A DNA stretch of 64,000 bases from positions 1,397,501 through 1,461,500 of the forward strand of contig NZ_CP056783.1 of the NCBI RefSeq assembly GCF_023278045.1, read 5' to 3'. Below the pieces are notes generated by a model that was not told where the DNA came from, made no database searches, and saw only the letters and a list, made by a program, of their open reading frames with translations. Below, one piece after another: positions 31,574-39,385 of the stretch. The number at the start of each line of letters is the position of its first letter. Within the stretch, counting starts at the first letter, position 1. The stretch is from Flavobacterium sp. K5-23. GTDB lineage: Bacteria > Bacteroidota > Bacteroidia > Flavobacteriales > Flavobacteriaceae. The position numbers were made by a program, and so were the translations under genes.

Positions 31574-32572
31574 ATGAAAGAAGTTACAAAAGAGGTTTAT
31601 TTAAAGTGGTATGAAGACATGCTTCTTTGGAGAAAGTTTGAAGACAAACTAGCAGCACTGTACATACAACAAAAAGTTAGAGGATTTTTACACTTATACA
31701 ATGGTCAAGAAGCTGTACTTGCAGGTGCATTACACGCTATGGATTTGACAAAGGACAAAATGATTACTGCGTATAGAAATCACGTACAACCTATCGGAAT
31801 GGGTGTTGACCCAAGACGAGTTATGGCTGAACTTCTAGGTAAAGTAACAGGAACTTCTAAAGGTATGGGTGGATCTATGCATATTTTTTCTAAGGAACAC
31901 CGTTTTTATGGTGGACATGGAATCGTAGGAGGTCAAATCCCTGTAGGAGCAGGTTTAGCTTTTGCTGATAAATATTTTGAAACTGGTGGTGTTACAATGA
32001 CCTATTTTGGTGATGGTGCAGCAAGACAAGGTTCTTTACATGAAGCTTTTAATATGGCAATGTTATGGAAACTTCCTGTTGTTTTTATTGTTGAAAATAA
32101 TGGATACGCAATGGGTACTTCTGTAGAAAGAACTGCTAACCATACAGATATCTGGAAACTAGGTTTAGGGTACGAAATGCCTTGTGGACCTGTTGATGGA
32201 ATGAACCCTATTAAAGTTGCTGAAGCAATGACTGAAGCTATCGAAAGAGCTCGTCGTGGTGACGGACCTACCTTCCTTGAAATGAAAACGTATCGTTATA
32301 GAGGTCACTCTATGTCTGACGCTCAACTATACCGTACAAAGGATGAAGTTGAAGAATACAAAAAAATAGATCCAATCACTCAAGTTTTAGATGTGATAAA
32401 AGATAAAAATTACGCTACAGCAGAAGAAATTGAAGTTATTGATAAAAGAGTAAAAGATTTAGTTGAAGAATGTGTGACATTTGCCGAAGAATCTCCTTAC
32501 CCTGAAATTCAACAATTATACGATGTAGTATACGACCAAGAAAACTATCCATTTATACCTCATAAATTATAA
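31574..32572 (+). CDS. pdhA: Pyruvate dehydrogenase E1 component, alpha subunit
   Basis: 332 residues. This thiamine-diphosphate enzyme subunit decarboxylates pyruvate and passes the acetyl group to E2 lipoyl arms. It shows YNGQEAVLAGALHAM, the RNHVQPIGMGVDP region, GGSMHIFSKEHRFYGGHGIVG and the TPP motif GDGAARQGSLHEAFNMA ending ENN. The phosphorylation-loop-like YRYRGHSMSD is near the C-terminus. It is the alpha subunit only; the beta subunit is not adjacent. It is followed by the E2 gene after 6 nt, so co-translation is likely. Confidence 0.95.
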   Translation: MKEVTKEVYLKWYEDMLLWRKFEDKLAALYIQQKVRGFLHLYNGQEAVLAGALHAMDLTKDKMITAYRNHVQPIGMGVDPRRVMAELLGKVTGTSKGMGGSMHIFSKEHRFYGGHGIVGGQIPVGAGLAFADKYFETGGVTMTYFGDGAARQGSLHEAFNMAMLWKLPVVFIVENNGYAMGTSVERTANHTDIWKLGLGYEMPCGPVDGMNPIKVAEAMTEAIERARRGDGPTFLEMKTYRYRGHSMSDAQLYRTKDEVEEYKKIDPITQVLDVIKDKNYATAEEIEVIDKRVKDLVEECVTFAEESPYPEIQQLYDVVYDQENYPFIPHKL

Positions 32573-32578
32573 TCAATT

Positions 32579-34201
32579 ATGGCAACAATTATAACAATGC
32601 CTCGTTTGAGCGATACTATGACGGAAGGAACGGTAGCAACTTGGCTTAAAAATGTAGGGGACAAAATCGTCGAGGGTGATATCCTTGCGGAAATTGAAAC
32701 TGACAAAGCAACAATGGAATTTGAATCTTTCAATGAAGGTACACTTTTACACATTGGTATACCTGCGGGTGAAACTGCTCCTGTAGACTCTTTATTAGCT
32801 ATTATTGGTAATGAAGGTGAAGATATTTCAGCACTATTGTCTGGCGCAGCTACAATCGCTGAAGCTGTAAAAGAAGAAACTGTTATTGAAGACAAAAATG
32901 AAACTTCAACTCTATCCGCGTCACTTCCAAATGGAGTTGTAGTGGTAACTATGCCTCGATTGAGTGATACAATGACAGAAGGAACAGTTGCTACTTGGTT
33001 AAAAAAAGTAGGAGACAAAGTAAGTGAAGGAGATATTCTTGCTGAAATTGAAACCGACAAAGCAACAATGGAATTTGAGTCTTTCAACGAAGGAACTTTA
33101 TTATACATAGGAATTGAAGAAGGAAATGCCGCCCCTATTGACAGCTTATTAGCAATAATAGGACCTGAAGGAACTGACATTTCTGGAATTGCTGGTAATT
33201 TTAAAATTGGAGGTTCTACTGTTGCACCAAAAACAGAAGAATCAAAAACTACTTCAGTAGAAAATACAGTTGAAGCAGTTACAATTTCTACGGATGGAAA
33301 AAGAATATTAGCTTCTCCTTTAGCAAAGAAAATTGCTTCTGACAAAGGAGTTAATCTTTCTCAAGTAAAAGGATCTGGCGAAAATGGACGTATCATAAAA
33401 AGCGATATAGAAAATTTCACTCCAAGTGCTGTTACAAGTGCTCCTGCTCCTCAGACGGTAGCAGCAGTGGTTGAAAAAACAAACGCACCTGCACCAAAAG
33501 TTTTTGTTCCTGTTGGAGAAGTATACTCTGAAGAAATCAAGAATTCGCAAATGCGTAAAATCATAGCAAAACGTTTAGCTGAATCTTTATTTACAGCACC
33601 TCATTACAATTTAACTATAGAAGTTGGAATGGATGAAGCAATGAAATCAAGAGCAATAATAAATACCGTTCCAGATACGAAAGTATCATTCAATGATATG
33701 GTTATTAAAGCTTGTGCTATGGCATTGAAAAAACACTTGAAAATTAACTCACAGTGGAAAGAAGATGCTATTACAATCAATCATCATGTAAATATCGGAG
33801 TAGCTGTAGCTGTTGAAGATGGCCTTGTAGTTCCAGTATTAAAATTTACAGACACTATGAGTTTATCACAAATTGGTGGAAATGTTAGAGACCTTGCAGG
33901 AAGAGCTAAAAACAAGAAATTATTGCCTTCAGAAATGGAAGGAAGTACATTTACTGTTTCTAACCTTGGTATGTTTGGAATTACAGAATTCAATTCGATA
34001 ATAAACCAACCAAATTCAGCGATCTTATCAGTAGGTGCAATTGTTGAAAAACCAGTTGTTAAAAACGGCCAAATCGTTGTGGGTAATACAATGATGTTGT
34101 CTTTAGCTTGCGATCATAGAACTATTGACGGAGCGACTGGAGCACAGTTTTTACAAACTTTGAAACAATATATTGAAAACCCAGTTACTATGCTGGCGTA
34201 A
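32579..34201 (+). CDS. pdhC: Pyruvate dehydrogenase E2, dihydrolipoamide acetyltransferase
   Basis: 540 residues with two tandem lipoyl domains. Lysines to be lipoylated are Lys43 and Lys161, each in ETDKATMEFES, and the two domains are nearly identical (PRLSDTMTEGTVATWLK in both). A peripheral-subunit-binding domain at about 235-275 (ILASPLAKKIASDKGVNLSQ) and the catalytic acyltransferase domain (about 310-540) follow, with the active-site DHRTIDGATGAQFL motif. It transfers acetyl from lipoate to CoA. It is the last gene of the pair and ends at a terminator. An antisense frame of 261 codons over the lipoyl repeats is a shadow. Confidence 0.95.
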   Translation: MATIITMPRLSDTMTEGTVATWLKNVGDKIVEGDILAEIETDKATMEFESFNEGTLLHIGIPAGETAPVDSLLAIIGNEGEDISALLSGAATIAEAVKEETVIEDKNETSTLSASLPNGVVVVTMPRLSDTMTEGTVATWLKKVGDKVSEGDILAEIETDKATMEFESFNEGTLLYIGIEEGNAAPIDSLLAIIGPEGTDISGIAGNFKIGGSTVAPKTEESKTTSVENTVEAVTISTDGKRILASPLAKKIASDKGVNLSQVKGSGENGRIIKSDIENFTPSAVTSAPAPQTVAAVVEKTNAPAPKVFVPVGEVYSEEIKNSQMRKIIAKRLAESLFTAPHYNLTIEVGMDEAMKSRAIINTVPDTKVSFNDMVIKACAMALKKHLKINSQWKEDAITINHHVNIGVAVAVEDGLVVPVLKFTDTMSLSQIGGNVRDLAGRAKNKKLLPSEMEGSTFTVSNLGMFGITEFNSIINQPNSAILSVGAIVEKPVVKNGQIVVGNTMMLSLACDHRTIDGATGAQFLQTLKQYIENPVTMLA

Positions 34202-34219
34202 TTTTCATTTATAATAATT

Positions 34220-34258
34220 AAAAAATCCCGAATTGATAATTTTCAGTTCGGGATTTTT
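34220..34258. terminator. Bidirectional terminator between pdhC and glycosyltransferase
   Basis: AAAAAATCCCGAA / TTCGGGATTTTTT stem with T runs in both directions, between convergent genes. Confidence 0.85.
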
Positions 34259-34272
34259 TATTTCGAAAAAAA

Positions 34273-35520
34273 TTATCTGATTTTATTCTTTTCTTCTATC
34301 CATTTAGACATATACTTAGTACTTCTTATGGTATGATGTTGAAGTAATCCACCAAAAAAATTATTACTTCGATGTTGTTTTAAATTCTTTAGTAAATCAA
34401 AAATCGAATCCATAAAATCCAAGGCAAATATATTTTTTGAATAACATTCGTTTATAATAGCAATACCTTTTGATTGCATATCACTCCAAAGTATTTTATT
34501 TTGATACAACTCAATAGCGGATTCAGCAAATTCCTGAGGATTATCGTGTACAAAGCCATTCCAATGCAAATCGGCGTGCATTGACTCAGCTCCTATAGTT
34601 GTAGTTACACTAGGTGTTCCACATAACATCGCTTCTACTAATTTCCCTTTAAGGCCAGCTCCAAATCGTAAGGGCGCCAAAACAACACGAGCCTCTTTAA
34701 CTACTTGATTTGCATCTATAGCACGTCCCATTATATAAAAACCTTCTTTAGGCTGATGTAATTGTAACACTTTCTGAGAAGGGTATGCGCCATAGATGTG
34801 TAAAACTCCTTCTGGATAACGTTTCTTAATTAATGGCCAAATAGTTTCTTTTAAATATTGAACCGCGTTCCAATTAGGTTCGTGAAGAAAATTACCTATA
34901 AATATAAAATTATTTCTTTCTTCGAATAAAGGAAGATTATAAAGTGTATCAGAATTTATGGAATCCAATAAAAAAGGTAAGTAATAAAGCAATGAATTGT
35001 CAATTTTAAAAACCCTTTCTAATAAATCGATTTCATATTTAGAAATCATCAATGATAAATCACAACGCAATATGCTTGCTATTTCACGTTTGGCAACATC
35101 CTCACTTAATAAATCAGATTCTTCAAACACTCGATTATTCTTAAAAGCATTTTGACGAGCTAAACGCAAACAATGTAAGTCTTCGGTATCTAATAGACGT
35201 AATGCATTTGGACATATATCAGCAACTCTCCAGCCAAATTGTTCCTCCATCATAAACCTGTCAAATAAAACTACTGTAGGATTCAGGTCTCTTACAAAAG
35301 AATCAAAACTAGAACAGTTTAAAGCTATTGTACATTTATTGACTCCTATATCTTTGAGATTAATCATGAACTCACTGTCTAATGCCGGGCTCGCAAAAGT
35401 AACTTCAAATCCTTTATTCTTAAATAAAGAAATTAATTGTATCATTCTTGTACCTGCAGCAGAGGAGTTAGGTTCAGGCCAAACAAACCCAAGTATTAAA
35501 AGCGAATTAGAAGAATTCAT
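34273..35520 (-). CDS. Glycosyltransferase, GT4-like
   Basis: 415 residues without a signal peptide. The N-terminal half begins with a Rossmann-like start (LLILGFVWPEPNSSAAGTRM) and has LLDTEDLHCLR in the middle. The C-terminal half has the GT-B nucleotide-sugar domain: NFIFIGNFLHEPNWNAVQYL, GFYIMGRAID, VVLAPLRFGAGLKGKLVEAM and LCGTPSVTTTIGAE, where the G-KLVEAM glutamate is the usual binding residue. It transfers a sugar from a nucleotide or phospho-sugar donor; acceptor and donor are unknown. It stands alone between convergent pdhC and divergent miaE, so context gives no more. It may serve surface polysaccharide or glycoprotein synthesis. Confidence 0.82.
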   Translation of the reverse strand: MNSSNSLLILGFVWPEPNSSAAGTRMIQLISLFKNKGFEVTFASPALDSEFMINLKDIGVNKCTIALNCSSFDSFVRDLNPTVVLFDRFMMEEQFGWRVADICPNALRLLDTEDLHCLRLARQNAFKNNRVFEESDLLSEDVAKREIASILRCDLSLMISKYEIDLLERVFKIDNSLLYYLPFLLDSINSDTLYNLPLFEERNNFIFIGNFLHEPNWNAVQYLKETIWPLIKKRYPEGVLHIYGAYPSQKVLQLHQPKEGFYIMGRAIDANQVVKEARVVLAPLRFGAGLKGKLVEAMLCGTPSVTTTIGAESMHADLHWNGFVHDNPQEFAESAIELYQNKILWSDMQSKGIAIINECYSKNIFALDFMDSIFDLLKNLKQHRSNNFFGGLLQHHTIRSTKYMSKWIEEKNKIR

Positions 35521-35578
35521 ATTTATATATTATTATAAATGCAAAATAATGCTATTAAAATGTCATTCCATTGATTTC

Positions 35579-35610
35579 TTGAAAAAATCAAACATAAATT
35601 CTTAATTTTG
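35579..35610 (+). promoter_or_regulatory. Candidate promoter of miaE (TTG-N21-TAATTTTG)
   Basis: TTG at 35579-35581 and TAATTTTG at 35603-35610 separated by 21 nt, 21 nt before the miaE ATG. It fits the Bacteroidota -33/-7 consensus. Confidence 0.6.
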
Positions 35611-35631
35611 CAGTACTAAAACTAAAATCAA

Positions 35632-36213
35632 ATGTTAGGATTAAAATTAGCAACAGACCCACGCTGGGTAAATATAGTAGAATCAAACATAGAAGAGATT
35701 TTGACAGATCATGCATGGTGTGAGCAAAAAGCAGCTTCAAATGCAATAAGCCTTATCACGTATAATTCTGAACTGGAAGAACTAGTTACTGAACTATTGA
35801 TTATTGCAAGAGAAGAACTCGAACACCTGCAAATGGTACATGATCTTATAAAAAGTAAAGGTTTAACTTTAGGACGTGAACGAAAAGACCATTATGTAAA
35901 TGAACTTTTTAAGTTTATGAAAAAAGATGGAAGTAGAAAAGACGCCTTATGCGATCGTTTACTGTTTTCAGCTATGATAGAAGCGAGAAGTTGCGAAAGA
36001 TTCAAAGTATTGTCCGAAAACATAAAAGATCCCGTATTAGCCAAATTTTACCGTGACTTAATGGTCTCCGAAGCGGGTCATTATACTACTTTTTTAGGTT
36101 TTGCCCGTAAATACACAGATAATATAGACGTAGATAAACGTTGGAAAGAATGGATTGATTTTGAAACATCAATAATCACCAACTACGGAAAACAAGAAAC
36201 AATCCACGGATAA
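35632..36213 (+). CDS. miaE: tRNA-(ms2io6A)37-hydroxylase-like diiron protein
   Basis: 193 residues, an all-helical ferritin-like protein. The two diiron ExxH motifs are visible (EELEHLQMVH, Glu62/His65, and SEAGHYTTF), together with the conserved RERKDHYVNELFKF segment. MiaE hydroxylates the isopentenyl group of ms2i6A37 in tRNA in other bacteria. The same assignment is usual for this family in Flavobacterium, although the substrate has not been verified from sequence. It has its own promoter and terminator. Confidence 0.9.
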   Translation: MLGLKLATDPRWVNIVESNIEEILTDHAWCEQKAASNAISLITYNSELEELVTELLIIAREELEHLQMVHDLIKSKGLTLGRERKDHYVNELFKFMKKDGSRKDALCDRLLFSAMIEARSCERFKVLSENIKDPVLAKFYRDLMVSEAGHYTTFLGFARKYTDNIDVDKRWKEWIDFETSIITNYGKQETIHG

Positions 36214-36236
36214 TAATCTTAAATACTGTTCATAAA

Positions 36237-36265
36237 AAAAGGGATGTCTTTAAAACATCCCTTTT
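36237..36265. terminator. Bidirectional terminator between miaE and the OmpA-family gene
   Basis: AAAAGGGATGT / ACATCCCTTTT stem with a 7-nt loop between convergent genes. Confidence 0.8.
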
Positions 36266-36283
36266 CTGTATTAAAACTGAAAC

Positions 36284-38413
36284 TTATAAACTTTTAATTA
36301 CAAATTCACTTCTTCTATTTAATTCATGTTGCTCTTCAATACAAGATTCACTTGGTTCACATTTTATGATCTGAACGGTTTCCCCATATCCTTTTGCGAA
36401 AATTCTTTTTTCAGGAACACCTTGATTTATGAAATATTCTCTTGTTGATTGTGCTCTGTTTGAAGAAAGATTCATATTGTACTTACCATTCCCTCTATTA
36501 TCAGTATGCGAACCAATCTCAACAACCATTTCAGGATATTTTTTCATAAGTTCAATAACGCGATTTAAGATTGGTTTTGATTCTTTACGAATGTACCACA
36601 AATCATAATCAAAATAAATCGGATCTGTTTTTATGACCAATTGATTTTTGACTTTTACAACATCTTTTTCCGCTGCTACAATACGGTCAACCTTCTCTTT
36701 TTTCTTGATTTTAGCAGCCTCAATTTCATTTTTAGCAGCAATTAGTTTGTCCTGTTTCTCCTTTTCAATCAAAGCCAGTTCCTCTTTTTTCTTTTGCTCA
36801 AGCAAAGCCAATTCCTCGCTTTTTTTCTTCTGAAGGGCTAATTCTTCTTCGTTTCTGATTGTTGTCATTGATTTTAAAGCCATAGACGCATCATTAACAC
36901 GATCTCTTTCTTTCCTGAGGTTAAATGATTTTGAATCTTTTGTATAATCTTCTTTTGCAGCAAAAACTGAATAGACTGATTCACAGGCAACGGTAAAACT
37001 GAACTTTCCGTCTTGTGTAGTCACAATTTTTTGAATTTCAACTTTATCTGCATTTTGCAGGCTGACAAAAGCATTTTCTAAAGGCAGTTTTGAATCTACA
37101 TCAGTAATAACTCCAATAATTAATTGCTTACAATCTTCTATTAATAAAGGTTTCGTTTCCTTTAGTTTGTAAATATCATCATTACCCTTTCCGCCCACTC
37201 TATTAGATGCAAAATATCCTAGTTTTGTATCCGAATCAATGTTAAAAGAAAAATCATCATAACCGGAATTTACCGGAAGCCCTACATTGGATGGTTCAGA
37301 AAAAGTATTGGCTTGTATTTCAGTCACAAAGACATCTAATGATCCATATCCTGCATGCCCATTGGAAGAGAAATACAATTTGTTATCTTTTGACACAAAG
37401 GGAAATTGTTCTTTTTTGTTCGTGTTTATCGCATCACCTAAATTTTCGGGAGTCCCATAATCCGCCCCATTAATAGTCACACTGAAGATATCAAATGAAC
37501 CCAATGTACCTGGCATATCTGATGCGAAATACAAGGTTTTTTCGTCATAACTCAATGCAGGATGTTCAACCGAATAATCATCACTATTAAATGGAAGTGA
37601 TGTAATATTCGTCCATTTATTATCCACAAATTCAGCTTTAAAAATTTGTAGATTTGAAATTTTATCCTTGTTTTTACCTCTTCTCCCCTTTTTGTAATTG
37701 TTTCTGGTGAAATAAATAGTTTTTCCATCTTTTGTAAAAACAACATTTGCCTCATGCATGGATGTGTTTATTTGTTTAGAAAAATAATTTACTACAGAAT
37801 CATTCGAATTCGAATTTTCTAATGGTATCGAGACTAAATCAAGATATTGTTCATTGTTCCATTTGTAAATTTTATCAAATAAACCTGTCTTCTTTTTCAC
37901 GCCTGAAAAAACCAGGTTTTGTCCTTGTTGCACCGCCCCAAATTCTGAATTTGCAGTATTTATGGCTAGATTTTTCAATTCAAATCTTGCTCCAATTGCC
38001 GACACGTTTTCAAGTGTAGAATTACCTTTTTCGAAATTCATCAGCTCCTGTCTGTTATTTGAACTAATGAGATAATTACGCATAACTGTATTTGCCTCAT
38101 CATAATTACCCGTTGCCTTCAATGTTTGAGAATATCTAAAATAATATTCTTCTTCCAAATCGTTACTGAATCTTGAAATCAAACTGCGGTACTGCCTTTG
38201 GGCATTTGCGTAATCATTCGTATAATAATAACAATCTGCTAAGTTTTTTAATACTGTAACAGAATGATTTTCCTGAATAATATTTTCATACAAAGGGATT
38301 GCATCGCTGTAATAAGTTCTTTCAAAAAAGCGTTTGGCCCTTTGCAAATCTTGCGTTTGGGCATTTATAAGTTGTACTGAAAATACAATTATGATTATGA
38401 ATACTCTTTTCAT
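36284..38413 (-). CDS. OmpA-family protein with TPR, PD40 propeller and CarboxypepD-like domains (PorE-like)
   Basis: 709 residues. Signal peptide (to about INAQ), then TPR-like helices (about 25-130, AIPLYENIIQ, NLADCYYYTND) and a PD40/WD40-like propeller (about 175-415, YFASDMPGTLGSFDIF, LYFSSNGHAGYGSLDVF, LGYFASNRVGGKGNDDIY). A carboxypeptidase-regulatory-like domain (about 430-500), a lysine-glutamate coiled coil (about 520-580) and a C-terminal OmpA peptidoglycan-binding domain (EIGSHTDNRGNGKYN, SSNRAQSTREYF) complete it. This architecture occurs with PorP/SprF and type B CTD proteins in gliding and type IX secretion. It follows the PorP/SprF gene by 14 nt. It probably anchors a surface structure to peptidoglycan. 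Confidence 0.88.
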   Translation of the reverse strand: MKRVFIIIIVFSVQLINAQTQDLQRAKRFFERTYYSDAIPLYENIIQENHSVTVLKNLADCYYYTNDYANAQRQYRSLISRFSNDLEEEYYFRYSQTLKATGNYDEANTVMRNYLISSNNRQELMNFEKGNSTLENVSAIGARFELKNLAINTANSEFGAVQQGQNLVFSGVKKKTGLFDKIYKWNNEQYLDLVSIPLENSNSNDSVVNYFSKQINTSMHEANVVFTKDGKTIYFTRNNYKKGRRGKNKDKISNLQIFKAEFVDNKWTNITSLPFNSDDYSVEHPALSYDEKTLYFASDMPGTLGSFDIFSVTINGADYGTPENLGDAINTNKKEQFPFVSKDNKLYFSSNGHAGYGSLDVFVTEIQANTFSEPSNVGLPVNSGYDDFSFNIDSDTKLGYFASNRVGGKGNDDIYKLKETKPLLIEDCKQLIIGVITDVDSKLPLENAFVSLQNADKVEIQKIVTTQDGKFSFTVACESVYSVFAAKEDYTKDSKSFNLRKERDRVNDASMALKSMTTIRNEEELALQKKKSEELALLEQKKKEELALIEKEKQDKLIAAKNEIEAAKIKKKEKVDRIVAAEKDVVKVKNQLVIKTDPIYFDYDLWYIRKESKPILNRVIELMKKYPEMVVEIGSHTDNRGNGKYNMNLSSNRAQSTREYFINQGVPEKRIFAKGYGETVQIIKCEPSESCIEEQHELNRRSEFVIKSL

Positions 38414-38427
38414 GTTTTTTATATATT

Positions 38428-39354
38428 TTAAAAGAATCTTGGTGATTTGTCATATCCTTTGCTTAATAAATCTAAATTAAACAAAACAAAAATTTCATGC
38501 GTACCGGAATTAAACTGTCCTAAATTAGAAATGGTATAATCATACGCATATCCTATTCTAATGTTTGGAGTTGCCTTTACATTCATCAAAGCACTTACTG
38601 CATCACCAAATCTATAGGATGCACCAAATTCAAATTTATCATTATATAGCACATTGGCAGAAAGGTCTAAAGTTACCGGTGCTCCTTTCACAAATTTCGA
38701 CATAAATGCAGGTTTGAATCTGAAGGAATCAGATAACGTGAACACGTAACCACCGGTTAAAAAAGCATGGATATTTTCTGAACCATAGTCACTAATTCCA
38801 GAACGCTTTTCAATATGTTTCGAATTAAGAAGATTGGGCGCTGATAATCCAACATAATAGTCATCTGTAAAATAATAAGCGCCTATTCCAACATTTGGCT
38901 TAATAAAATCTCTGTTTTCAAATGCGAAATCCGGCGAAGTACTCTCAAACTTAAACCCATTAAAATTGGTTTGCAGGGAAGATATTCCTGCTTTTAATCC
39001 TAAAGAAAGCTTGTGATTATTATTAAGTTGAAGCACGTATGCAAAATCTGCAAAAAAGTTGTTTTCTTTTTTGGCTCCATCCCCAATATCATCAGAAATC
39101 AGGGAAAATCCCAATTCAACTTTTTTATTTACAGGAAGGTGCCCAAACAGAGTCATTGTTTTTGGAGCTCCTGTCGCACCAACCCATTGCGTTCTATATA
39201 ACATCCCTACATCTAGTATGGATTGTTCTCCTGTTGCATAAGCAGGATTGACCACATTCATGTTATACATATATTGGGTGTATTGCGGGTCTTGTTGAGC
39301 TGAGGCATTTATTATAACAAATAAAAAACTTACAATCAGTATTGTTTTTTTCAT
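38428..39354 (-). CDS. Type IX secretion membrane protein, PorP/SprF family
   Basis: 308 residues. Signal peptide (to about ASAQ) and the family hallmark QDPQYTQYMYNMNVVNPAYATG directly after cleavage. Then a beta-barrel with VGLSAPNLL, FEFGASYRFGDAVSALM and the terminal ending YDKSPRFF. Members help deliver and anchor a dedicated type B cargo such as SprB. Gene order cargo (39386-42031), PorP/SprF, OmpA-family protein is the usual trio. It is transcribed as one operon with 31 nt and 14 nt gaps. Confidence 0.92.
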   Translation of the reverse strand: MKKTILIVSFLFVIINASAQQDPQYTQYMYNMNVVNPAYATGEQSILDVGMLYRTQWVGATGAPKTMTLFGHLPVNKKVELGFSLISDDIGDGAKKENNFFADFAYVLQLNNNHKLSLGLKAGISSLQTNFNGFKFESTSPDFAFENRDFIKPNVGIGAYYFTDDYYVGLSAPNLLNSKHIEKRSGISDYGSENIHAFLTGGYVFTLSDSFRFKPAFMSKFVKGAPVTLDLSANVLYNDKFEFGASYRFGDAVSALMNVKATPNIRIGYAYDYTISNLGQFNSGTHEIFVLFNLDLLSKGYDKSPRFF

Positions 39355-39385
39355 ATAAAATTTAGTTTTAGGTAATGATGAGCAT

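Noticed and set aside
32560..33345. 261-codon antisense frame over the E2 lipoyl domains, with internal repeats
   Set aside because: The repeats mirror the two near-identical lipoyl domains of the sense gene, whose protein is a well-known family.
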